Shown in pieces: positions 9,101-18,400 of a stretch of 61,205 nt of DNA (positions are counted from its first letter, which is position 1; each line of letters opens with the position of its first letter). This DNA comes from JAFEDN01 sp963697455 (GTDB taxonomy: Bacteria > Pseudomonadota > Gammaproteobacteria > Coxiellales > Coxiellaceae). The translations under genes and the position numbers were made by a program. A model generated the notes under the pieces. That model searched no databases, had not been told where the DNA came from, and saw only the letters and a program-made list of their open reading frames with translations. The stretch spans positions 1 through 61,205 of the forward strand of contig CAVOOI010000026.1 in the NCBI GenBank assembly GCA_963697455.1, given 5' to 3'.

Positions 9101-12100
9101 ACCAACCCGCGGCCATTTACTGCCGGTTTTGGCTAAAAAGGCTTCTCTTTTTTTGGGCAATGCCTCCGGCCAATACTCTTCGTAAAGTTGCAGGCCCCCA
9201 GTTAATTGAGGTTGATAGTCTGAATCTATAATACCCAAAGCTTGCCAATGCTCCCGAGTAAATTCCTTTAAAGTTTCAGGAAGACTCTGCAGTGAAGCCA
9301 GACGGGCCAGCCATAACCATTGCTTATACCAAGCAAATTGGGAGGCCAGCAGAGGAACCCCATTTTTAAGACAGCCTTTAATGATATTTTCTCGAACCCT
9401 ATTTAAATTCAGAATAGTTTGCTCATTTTTGTCAGGAGACGCCCCCCGTCCCCTTGCACGTTCGATCATAAGCATCTCTTCAGCAATGTCCTGATCTATA
9501 AGTTTCTCATCTTCTAAAGGCGCACACTCAAATATGCTAGTAAATTCATTGTAAAAACCTAGTTTGTATTTGCCGCCAATTTTGATCAGCAACCATTCAT
9601 TTCTCCCGTTAATTTGAGATTTTTGATCTGTCGACGGCTCTTGGGTTAGAAACCGAATTCTTGGGGGCTCTGGTATCGGCGGCAAACCTTTCAGTAAAGC
9701 TCCAACTATCTCGGCTCTTGAAATACCCGCGTTTGCATATGCCGCAACCATATTTTTAATTAATTCCTGCGCTGCATAATCTGTAGTGTTGGCCGCAAGA
9801 ACTTGAGCCAATGACTTTAAACCTGCCTCGCTAAGATCATCGCTAGTCCACGTCATCACATTATAAATTAAATCTTCAAAAGCAAGCGGCTTGAATTCGC
9901 TCTTTTGCTCCGTGACAGTCTGCGGCAAAGTGAATGGAGTCGACAACTTATTAGGAACTGGGAGTGCCTTAGCTCTCAGCACCAAAGCTTGGCGTTTTTC
10001 TTCTTCAGATTTAACAGCTACAACTTTAATCTCTTTATTATTATTTGTCGGATATCCAATAAGATTATTGCCATTTCGCCAACAATGTTTTGCAATGTAC
10101 TCCTGAGCATCTTTTGAATAGTCTGTTGGGTTGCTGATATATAAAGCATATAGATGATGCAATAAGCTTAATGAACCATCTAAAGTGTGATCGCCTTTAC
10201 GTATTGGGAGTGGCGGCACTTCGCGATTATTTATTGACAGCGGCGGTCTTGAATAGGCGCGAAATAGTATTCTAGCCCGCGCTATTAAATCATCAATAAA
10301 TGTTGTTAATTTATCAGGTTGATCTTGCAAATTTAGTATTTTTTCATGAGCCGTTTCATTCCACTCCAACAATAATCTATTCAAGAATAGCTCTGCACAG
10401 TTTTCTAATGCATTAATGGCGTTAAACTCAGTGAACCCAGTAGTTGGGCCTAACGTAAATGCCCGTGGACTTTTAGGTCTCAAAATCTCGAAAATAAGCA
10501 GGAGTACTTTGGTTAGCACCTCATGCCCAGTATTAAAAATAAAACCTGCAGTTATCCGATTTAGATAATCCTGGTTTTGAGGAGGATTGGCTTCCAGCGT
10601 ATTACCTTCGGATAAATAGAATTTGAAAAAACTAACCACGACTGATTCGCCGGGCTGAAAAATTTCTGCAAAATGCGTCTGGGTTGATTTGATGGTTTTT
10701 GTTTCTTTAGGTTGGTCATATTTCGTTTCTTTACTCTTTATCTCTCTCATACTCGCCGGATGACTGTTTAATAATTTTCGATATTGCGTAATCATCGTTT
10801 CACGCGCGAGACTAATCGTTTCACGCGCGAGACTACTCGACTTCAATCCTTCTACTTTGAAGTCTAGCGCTCCAGCGATATCTCGCCAACGCATAAAGTC
10901 TTGCTGCAGCAATCCTAGCTGCGAAGCTTCTTTTCCTAATTTGTCTTGCCACAGTTGCGGGCTTGAAGAAATCTCGGCCTCTGTCATCACACAAGTCAAA
11001 ATACTGCGCGCATCTTTGAGCATTTGTAGTTGAGCACTATGAGCCGCTTTATTAATTTCAGTTTCCAATTCATTCAGGAAAGCAAAATTAACATCCTCGA
11101 GTTTTTCGGCTTCTATTGTTCGCCGCATGGTTGCTAGTTTTGCCATAGTCTGGTAAGAAATGGGCAAACTAGAATCTTTTTCTAGTTCATCCATCAAGCT
11201 TTTAAACAAGTGCGCTAAATTTTCCGCTTTATTTTTGGTGACTTCAGGAGATTTCCATTGAGAATATATTCGTTTTACCCATTCAGCGACGTGCAGTTGC
11301 TTTTGATTTACTAAACGATCAAAAACGCTGGGCTGATCGTGCAAACTGCTTTGAATTGACAGTAAACAGTGCAGTATAACCGGCTTAGAAATTTTTTCGT
11401 CCTGAATCTCTTTTAACCCCGCTAAAAAGTCATTGAAATAGTTGCGATTATTGCTGGCTTTAATCTCCAGCCCTGGAGATAATTGTTGTAACAGTTTAAG
11501 CCATACTTGCCAATGCTGGGATTGACTGAGCAAACTAATAGCTTGACGCAGCAAAGTCAGTAAATCTGATAATGAAGGCCGCTCCTGTAATTTGTCAACC
11601 AACTCAATTTGTCCAGCTCTCCCCAACAAGCTGGATAAGAACTGTAGCGCAGTGTCCTTGGCATCATCAGCGGAAGTAAACTTAAGGTCCGGTTGGGCTC
11701 TAAAAACATACTCCATTCGACTCGCCAGTTCGGAAACTGTCTGTTTTGACTCAGAACGTGGATGCTTCTGTTGCTTTATCTCTTGCGTTAACCATTCAGA
11801 GCAGCGATCAGCCAACTCCTCTTCTCTGCTTTGGTCTGGCCAAGGGTGTTGCTTTAGAAAGTGGCGTTCCAGACGCTTTATTCTTCTGCGGTCATCATTG
11901 TTTAGTCCGTCTTGAGGAAGGCCTCTGAGATAAGCCAGCAGAGCAGTTACTCTCAAAAAGTGAGGAGCGGATTGCTTGCTCCGCTCAAATTCAACTAAGC
12001 GTTCGATATCAGCTATTTCTAAATTCTGATGAATAAAGCCGGGACGTTTATCTAAAGGTAACTGTGTATAATCACTTAAGACCCACAATATTTTCATTAC

Positions 12101-15100
12101 CGCCAAGCTGATATGTTTCTGGTTAAATAAATCTTTAAGTATTGGGATCTGAAAAACGGGTCGATCGCGCTTTCCTGATCTAATGCGACCGAGGTCACCC
12201 GCTAACCTCATTCCCGAAATAAAGTCGTTAAGATTTTTAAATAAAACTGTTAAAGATCCTAGCTGGGCGCTAAACGAAGAAAAATAATTCGGTATCAGTT
12301 TATTGGCAGCTTCTATTACACGGCTAACAACCCAAGATTTGTCTAGTGAACCCTTAGATTTACCCAGTTGGGTATCGTGAAACAAACCACGCACAGTAGT
12401 AATCAGACCAGCAATTCTTTTGGCAGTCAGAATGATATGCTTTTGATCCTTGCTTTCCACCATCAAACTAGTAACTATCTTGAAAAAATACCCCTCCGGG
12501 TTTTTCCTTTTCCATATAGCATTACTAACATCACTTAAAAAAGTATCCAAGGAATTTTCAGCTTTGATGTAACTCGTATTTGATGTAATAATTTTTATTG
12601 CTTCTGGCGTAAGCAACAAATAACCATCTTTATCTACCCTTTTATCTAACTGAAAAATTAGCGATTCTAACCTCTCAAACCGACTATTTGATTTAAGTAT
12701 TATTTTTTGTTCAGGCTGTGGAATTCCGTTCTTAACATGTATGCAAGAAAAGTCGTGTTCAGATCGAATAAAAATACAGGCGTTACTATGTGATAATTTT
12801 TCATCTTCAATCAATTTTGTGAACTGCGGAGTCCTCATAGGCTGAGAGCTACTCTTTTCATCAATGCTTGTCAGATACGAGTCGCACTTTTTGGCGTTCT
12901 GAATGAAACTGAATAATAGCCGGCGCTGATCCTGAGCGAATCGTTTATGAAAATGACCCAACATTATCTTTGCCATAGTTCTTTGAACCTGTAGGTCACC
13001 ACGGCGGTTTTTCAAAAAATCTTTTAATTCTGCATGATCCTCCTCAGAGAGATAGCCCTTAAGCAGAGCAAAGAAACTTTTATCAATCGGAAAGCCCAAA
13101 ATACTCTTGGATGGCGATTCCTCCGATTCCGCGAAACCTCTTAATTCTTCCGGGCTAAAAATTACCAATGGCTTGAAATCAGAAAAAACTTGCGCAACAT
13201 TATCTAGCTTAAACTCACAAAATAACTTAGCCGCCAACACATGGGTTTCATCTTCGAAATAAGCGTGAGAAATTTTTAAATGAGACCCATTGGGAAGACC
13301 GCCTAGGAAACTCGCAAGTGGGGATCCCAGTTCAGACTTTGATATAATGTCATGTGCTGTATGTAACAATTTCAAACAACTACGCACAGTTTGTCGTCCA
13401 TCCTCCCAAACCAGATGGGTTAATAATTGTTGGATTACTAAATTAAATAATTGATTTTTGATACCCTCATTGCGCCGCCCTCTTGACGTCAGGTCGATGA
13501 TGGCAAAACAGCATTGCCGTAGTTTATCCGCATTTCCCGGTGACGGATCTAACTCTCCGGCCCAGTTCATAATCCCTCTTTCCAAACCAGAACCACGCAA
13601 AAAAATCGATAAAAACCTGGGGAAATAAACATAAATAAAGTCAGGAGGCTGCCGAGCCTCAGGAAAATCCAATTCTATTAATTCGTTTACTAATTGGTTA
13701 CGTCGTTGCCTATCTTCAAAAACCGACTTAAAATGATTATCAAATAACTTCTTAATTTGACTTTCTCGATTCTGGAGCAATACGGGCGTATCCTTTTTAA
13801 AGTCACTCTGCAATTCTTCAAAACAGGGGATCGCACTAAATTGGATACAAAAATCCTGGATATAGGTAATATCACATTTAATTTTATAATTTTTAACTAT
13901 CTTCTGTAAGGCTTTTTTTACAGAATCCGCCTCGCGGCCAAAAGCAAACAGCAGATTCGGCTCAATTGTTTTCGCCAGTAAAATAAGCTGGGCCAAACAA
14001 TCTTCACGCTCTGGCCGACTACGGGGCGGATCCTGCTCAAGCTGAGTGTTTATCAGAGAAAGTGCTTGGCCAATCATTGCTTTACGTACAGAAACAGGAC
14101 CGTAGGCCTGCGCCAGCTTGATCACGATAAGCTGATGGTAGAACTCGATTTTTTTCCTTACACTCGCACTTGAAACTGCTCTTCTTCGAACTCCGCCAAA
14201 TCCTGTTGATCTAACCAAATCATTCTTTTCTTCGCCATTTTCTTCAACATCTCCTTTGGCTTCTATTTCAATTTCTAATCTCAATGCTAATTTCGAAATG
14301 ATATCTTTCGCACCCAGTTTAGCATCTTCAGCCAGCAATGGAGGTTTCCCTAGAGGCAAATGATGTATTGACCATTTCAATGCAGCGACCACCTGATCAA
14401 TGGCTAATAACGGCTTTTCCCACAATGCAGCACAATAGGGGTTATCGAGCCCGCCGTTCTTTTCAAGTAGAGTATTTCTGGCAGTGAGTTCTTCGGCTAT
14501 TTTTTCCGGCAATTCGGATAATAACCGTGCGGAATCTGGTTTAGTTTCTCGTAAATTTTTAAGAGTGTGATTGCAATTTAAGTGCGTGAAGATTCCAATT
14601 ACATTTAAATTTTTAGGTGATAACTTGGTTTCCAGTACAGCGTCGGGTAAATTTAGTCGCTCTGCTACATAGGATAATAATCGGTCAAAAAAGATCTTTT
14701 CTGGATTCTCCGGTTGACAAAACTCCGCAACTGCAGCCCTTAGTTGGTCAAACTGTTGTTGTTTGCTTTGGATCAAGGATGGCGGCGCCTTCGCTTCTCC
14801 ATCAGATGGTATTAGTGTTATTAAGGAAGTTAAGAGATTGTCATCATCAGTCTCCGGACTTAACAGACAATTTAAAACCCGCAGACAGATAAAATCTTCT
14901 GTGTGTGAACTTGTTACGTACTCAAGAGGGGCGGGTAATTCAAGCAAGCTCAGCAGCAGCATTTGCGCATATGGGGTGCTGAATAAGCTGGGAAATGAAT
15001 TTTTTCCCTCAGCGAAATACCGCTGCACGTACGCTTCAGCTTCGTTCAAAGTAGCCGTATTGACTACGGTCTCAGCTTCTTGTTTTTTTGTTCCCAGCTT

Positions 15101-15475
15101 AGAGCGTGATACTGACGCCCCGCCCGAGTTAGGTATATTCGCCTCGGCCCAGCCTTGGCATACCAAACCAGCCAAATAGAATACCCGCATATACACACTT
15201 TTAGTCCCGGTCACGTACTCAAGCCTAAAACCTTGTTGATCTTTTGGTAGGCTCAAAATGGAGCCGAAACCTAATGCCCGATATAGAAACCTGATCAGAT
15301 CGAGCAATTGCGACTGATAAACGCTTACAATCGATTTTGGCTGTGCATCACGATCACGACGCTGCGCCGGGCGTTTATAATACTGACTGGTAAAAACAAT
15401 TATTTGCAGCAAATATTGGGGGGAAGCTGGCTGTGCTCTAATCTTAGACCTTGCTGCAACAAAGTTAAACGGCAA
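6107..15475 (-). CDS. giant protein of unknown function, second part (about 3,100 aa)
   Basis: I do not recognise the family. The protein is hydrophilic and largely alpha-helical, with no signal peptide or obvious membrane segment. The frame opens at a TTG at 15475 without a ribosome-binding site, and its first 18 or so codons overlap the preceding frame; convincing coding begins at the C6 tract (complement of 15418-15423), where one added C fuses it to the 15400-20256 frame. Three copies of a beta-like motif, a hydrophobic strand then Y-x-[LI]-G-F, occur near residues 1965 (GKYKLGFYN), 2910 (GQYDLGFIN) and 2955 (EEYKIGFCG). A 21-bp tandem duplication adds one SLARETI unit near residue 1545. 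The end is Pro-rich (SPPPPQN) and probably continues into the Ser-rich tail. Placement next to an OTU protease and its cytosolic build suggest a secreted effector; that is inference. Confidence 0.75.
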   Translation of the reverse strand: MPFNFVAARSKIRAQPASPQYLLQIIVFTSQYYKRPAQRRDRDAQPKSIVSVYQSQLLDLIRFLYRALGFGSILSLPKDQQGFRLEYVTGTKSVYMRVFYLAGLVCQGWAEANIPNSGGASVSRSKLGTKKQEAETVVNTATLNEAEAYVQRYFAEGKNSFPSLFSTPYAQMLLLSLLELPAPLEYVTSSHTEDFICLRVLNCLLSPETDDDNLLTSLITLIPSDGEAKAPPSLIQSKQQQFDQLRAAVAEFCQPENPEKIFFDRLLSYVAERLNLPDAVLETKLSPKNLNVIGIFTHLNCNHTLKNLRETKPDSARLLSELPEKIAEELTARNTLLEKNGGLDNPYCAALWEKPLLAIDQVVAALKWSIHHLPLGKPPLLAEDAKLGAKDIISKLALRLEIEIEAKGDVEENGEEKNDLVRSTGFGGVRRRAVSSASVRKKIEFYHQLIVIKLAQAYGPVSVRKAMIGQALSLINTQLEQDPPRSRPEREDCLAQLILLAKTIEPNLLFAFGREADSVKKALQKIVKNYKIKCDITYIQDFCIQFSAIPCFEELQSDFKKDTPVLLQNRESQIKKLFDNHFKSVFEDRQRRNQLVNELIELDFPEARQPPDFIYVYFPRFLSIFLRGSGLERGIMNWAGELDPSPGNADKLRQCCFAIIDLTSRGRRNEGIKNQLFNLVIQQLLTHLVWEDGRQTVRSCLKLLHTAHDIISKSELGSPLASFLGGLPNGSHLKISHAYFEDETHVLAAKLFCEFKLDNVAQVFSDFKPLVIFSPEELRGFAESEESPSKSILGFPIDKSFFALLKGYLSEEDHAELKDFLKNRRGDLQVQRTMAKIMLGHFHKRFAQDQRRLLFSFIQNAKKCDSYLTSIDEKSSSQPMRTPQFTKLIEDEKLSHSNACIFIRSEHDFSCIHVKNGIPQPEQKIILKSNSRFERLESLIFQLDKRVDKDGYLLLTPEAIKIITSNTSYIKAENSLDTFLSDVSNAIWKRKNPEGYFFKIVTSLMVESKDQKHIILTAKRIAGLITTVRGLFHDTQLGKSKGSLDKSWVVSRVIEAANKLIPNYFSSFSAQLGSLTVLFKNLNDFISGMRLAGDLGRIRSGKRDRPVFQIPILKDLFNQKHISLAVMKILWVLSDYTQLPLDKRPGFIHQNLEIADIERLVEFERSKQSAPHFLRVTALLAYLRGLPQDGLNNDDRRRIKRLERHFLKQHPWPDQSREEELADRCSEWLTQEIKQQKHPRSESKQTVSELASRMEYVFRAQPDLKFTSADDAKDTALQFLSSLLGRAGQIELVDKLQERPSLSDLLTLLRQAISLLSQSQHWQVWLKLLQQLSPGLEIKASNNRNYFNDFLAGLKEIQDEKISKPVILHCLLSIQSSLHDQPSVFDRLVNQKQLHVAEWVKRIYSQWKSPEVTKNKAENLAHLFKSLMDELEKDSSLPISYQTMAKLATMRRTIEAEKLEDVNFAFLNELETEINKAAHSAQLQMLKDARSILTCVMTEAEISSSPQLWQDKLGKEASQLGLLQQDFMRWRDIAGALDFKVEGLKSSSLARETISLARETMITQYRKLLNSHPASMREIKSKETKYDQPKETKTIKSTQTHFAEIFQPGESVVVSFFKFYLSEGNTLEANPPQNQDYLNRITAGFIFNTGHEVLTKVLLLIFEILRPKSPRAFTLGPTTGFTEFNAINALENCAELFLNRLLLEWNETAHEKILNLQDQPDKLTTFIDDLIARARILFRAYSRPPLSINNREVPPLPIRKGDHTLDGSLSLLHHLYALYISNPTDYSKDAQEYIAKHCWRNGNNLIGYPTNNNKEIKVVAVKSEEEKRQALVLRAKALPVPNKLSTPFTLPQTVTEQKSEFKPLAFEDLIYNVMTWTSDDLSEAGLKSLAQVLAANTTDYAAQELIKNMVAAYANAGISRAEIVGALLKGLPPIPEPPRIRFLTQEPSTDQKSQINGRNEWLLIKIGGKYKLGFYNEFTSIFECAPLEDEKLIDQDIAEEMLMIERARGRGASPDKNEQTILNLNRVRENIIKGCLKNGVPLLASQFAWYKQWLWLARLASLQSLPETLKEFTREHWQALGIIDSDYQPQLTGGLQLYEEYWPEALPKKREAFLAKTGSKWPRVGLVESAFKAKVIEIKEDKGKSYLHINLDRLAQHWEELFKSVGISGYQQFGQDGIVPFDFNDTQTYATNIQRMLKNPSLSSCMLHYLAEKCVRDWQAALEREFKAEQLAPSAILHSAVAALRAQVAKVDDEQFGEHLLIHCESFANAIDEKQSNEKPIEILERQVQAFFDIFVTQDQQIHSLFLEKTLRWAVSQWRGDNGKLDLVVAILLSILHPNARFAPEELILSKLLAKAAPGDAKDLTAALDHGTPPITEWTLVERLNTLTPESKFQNSLSGSGLTNLTPLIQHYLREEKSSAAEFFARADFAKAYDLVSLVSLILRELGFNRDTVLIACRNLKTIQAELLNYLIGIKQKHLEEEKLSRYDATTARLDNLIHLLRQPIEVDADLAFAINDIPLDSRQVMQWCVNSGSEQNPLKKDWHKRLHEKCLAKQLRNALTNQPSSRERWKDLTKQSEDGGIEDVSLLPGLYIFNIMIAYVEWITFANQQFEEMSLGTSEWAKPVVSFLEQTSVYFDFDFFQEIKISNKEQYIKDTLDVSTVSDINVKYENFTKVIEVVCAILGKELAREMTAIDFPTQISEADLACITLEFPGMVCFLETNLGYELDLFSDELKSNKICINKNGNSLEFKVSSLSGTPIHGKISRQAFGEDIPETADIMSISHLTPYLPKIVEILEGRGHIKPAEEKILNYVDILFSNNPRSILPPKIRQSRCARLMENTIGIYATGQRDRTKNLTEVIMRSRIKLPLRAQLTKKALIYIRLLDNVPTPMPLMYLKELATCQLVLVMKKSQGQYDLGFINPPAIIKCSKPNLPEEEKAKVVKGQQVVIRKINEEYKIGFCGKKSQKYEEHSLFAANERKGINVEDKNAAALLDKAPEGLIGINQIAIRYAVTSACLVWEGEAHYLKDSKVADPDYPLCNRRPITDPDLTAQLDTYKPGIILDDKIQQKIFSMSMPPYPGTSAAPVSEPRLRISSSPQHSVLISPPPPQNVERKERGQNLRE
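10794..10835. repeat. perfect 21-bp tandem duplication in the giant gene
   Basis: The unit at 10794-10814 is repeated exactly at 10815-10835. Being a multiple of three it keeps the frame and doubles a seven-residue unit (SLARETI, then SLARETM). Exact identity points to a recent event. Confidence 0.9.
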
Positions 15476-18400
15476 GCGTCATAAATGACCTCAGGCGCCC
15501 AAGCACTCTTTAAATTTTGAATAAAATGGGTAGTGAATACCTGATTGTCGAATTGTAATAATGAAGCGATATGTTGATGCAAACTGGTTTTGCTTGGATT
15601 TATAACAATCCCCATAAATAGGGACAGAGTCTGGACCCGAAAAGCTATTAAACGCTGGATAATATTTAGTTCCTGACTGGCGCCATGTTGATAAAGTATT
15701 GTTAACAATTCTTCATGATGAATAAAATGCCGTACCAGTTGGGTTAAAAATGTGGGGATAGCTTGTGGCTTGGCTGGCGTATACATCGATTTTAAATCAG
15801 CGACGTTAGAAGACACGAAGGAGAATGTAGCATAGAGGATTGGCTCACCCTCTCCTACACTGGGTACGCTGAACAAAATGTACTGGTTTAAAGACTGCAT
15901 GACTGAATGATAGAAAGGGATTTTTTCAGCAAGCTTGATACCAGCTTGCAAAAACTGCACATTGCGGCTGTCTCCTCGGGCAAAATTTAGGAAAGAAAAT
16001 TCACTCGCCATCAATGGTAATAAGTCTTGTTTATGCTTTCGCCAAATTTTAGCTAAAAATTCGATTAAAAAAACTGTTTCTTGCGGTATAAGATCTGCAA
16101 ATAATAGGAATTCCAACCCTACTCGAAAACTTCTTAGATGGGGTGGATATTTTTGAACCCAACTTTCTTTCGCAATGCTTTGTAGGTGTTGGAGTGTATC
16201 CATCATCCCACTTGACATTGTCATCCCGCGGCTTGACCGTGGGATCAAGGAAATGCCAGATTCAGTGCTGGATCCCGCGATCAACGATATTTGTGCGCCG
16301 CGGGATGACGATACCTCGCTGTTGGATAATTTAATAAACTCATCCCAAAGATGGGTAATATGCAGTATTTCCAAGCAACAAGTGAGCGGCATCGGAGGAG
16401 TACCTACTCTACTAAGATCTTTGCATATTTGTTGGTTGATTTTGTTTTTTTGGGATTCCTCCATCAGCGCTATTGGTGCAGATTCTTCTGGGTCACTCGG
16501 AGTGTATAACGTATATATCACATTTAACTGATGATTTAGCGTAGCTCCTTGAAAATTTTGCACAGCCTCTATCGGATGGTGAGGGGCAGTTGTATCATAT
16601 TTATTTTCTTTGATATCTTTTACATTGGGAGTTGCATTTGCATCGTTAACTTCATCCCATTCCACTATATTACTCCGAGTTGATAGGATTTCATTTTCAT
16701 CCACATCCTCGAACATATCATCCGGCGCCTCAAGCTCGTCCTCTTTATTTTTCTTTTTTCCTGCAGGCGTAGTCTTAAACTCACTTCCTACCTGCTTGAT
16801 TAATTCTGCAGTTGATTCGCTTGTACTCAAGCTGGCGTCTGAGGCTTTTATAAACTGTGAACTATTTATATAATCCAAAATCCTTGTAGATTGCTCAAGA
16901 CGGCTCTGCACAGTTCCTAATCGTTCATTTCGATGCTTATTAATAAGTGTCTTCAAGGTATTTATTTCTGTTGTTCTCAAACCGTCTATAAACGCAATTT
17001 TATGGCTATCGTCAATATGATCATCATTGAGCAGTACGCTTTCAATAAAATATATCTGGAGATCTTCCAAAGCGGGTTCTTTGAAATGTCCATTCACTGT
17101 AAAACGCTGCCTGCATTGATTGAGAAAATGAATACTTAAAAAAGTGCGCGGCTTAAGAGTTTTATGATCCGGAGATAATGATTTGTACTGAGCCAACAAT
17201 GTGGCGGATGAATTACCTAAAATAATTCCGCTATAATTTTCACCGGTCAGAAATTCTGTTACGAACCGTTGGAATCCTTTTTTTTCTATATTTGAAAGCT
17301 GGGGATGGTATTGCACCGCGCTAAAAAAAGCGAATTGGGCTTCTTGCAGTGTAGGCTCTGCTAAAGTTAATTTATCTAACCCTAGCTGTTGGCGGCAGCT
17401 ATTGATAATGGCAGCGATTAAAGTATATCGCAGTTTTTTCGTTTGGTCTAAACCATGCAATCCGAATAATGAATGCGGCAAAGATGCAAACATTAATCTT
17501 AGCAACACTGGGATCGGCAAGGTATTTCTCAACGTCCAGCTATCAGCTAACACTTGACTTTGTTGCGCCTGCTGCAATTCAACCGCTATTTTCGTTTCAT
17601 CTAGTCCTTCTTCAGGGTAGCTGCACAAGGCTTGTTTAAATGCCATTGCCGTTTTTAATCGTGCCTTTGCGGTTTCTCTAAAAGTTTCGCTAGCTTCTTC
17701 CTCAGGGAGCTCAACTATTGCATCAGAATCCCCGCTAGTTTCGAAGCGCTCAGTCATTTCGTTTATTTTCTTTCTGACTTGTTTAAAATCAAGTTCCTTG
17801 TCCGTTTTATCTTCCTCTACTTCCGTTTGTGTTTTTGAAGTTTCTCCTAATGTTTCTTTATCTTGATCTTTGAGGAAGGCAACTGCTTTACCAGCGTTAA
17901 CTTTATTTTCAGCGAATTCTTCAGTAAGCGCGTCTAATAATAGACATTGGTTGGCATCGGCAACAAAATCATCGTCTAAACTTAAGCTTTCACGCATAAA
18001 TTCAATGACAGTTTGGCCGTAATATATAGACAACTGCACCGAAAACATTTTTAGTAATTCACTTTTGCAAATGACTTGGTACGGGCTGGCCCATTGGGCA
18101 TTCGTTACTGCGCGAATAAACCAGAAACGATGATCCTCACCTCGCCGAATAATCTCCAGGAAATAATCATTTAAATTATCGAACACCCCTGGTTGTGAGT
18201 TAAATTGCTCCCAATGTTGCAGGATCAATAACGCTAAATGCGTATAAATCAGCGCTAATTTTGTATCGATTTGGACATGTCTGCGTTCTTGGCCTAATTC
18301 CGTAATGCCTTCAGAGACCTGCACAGGTGCATATGCAATAAGGAAAAAGGATGAACTCGAAGAAGAAGAAGAGGTTGAGGATGACGAAGTAACCAATGGT

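Noticed and set aside
10794..10835. CRISPR-like direct repeats
   Set aside because: Only two adjacent units without spacers, inside a coding frame. No CRISPR array seen anywhere.
14617..15179. plus-strand frames inside the giant gene (also near 9891, 11592, 16175 and 18305)
   Set aside because: All are antisense to a continuous long frame; none has a motif or start signal.
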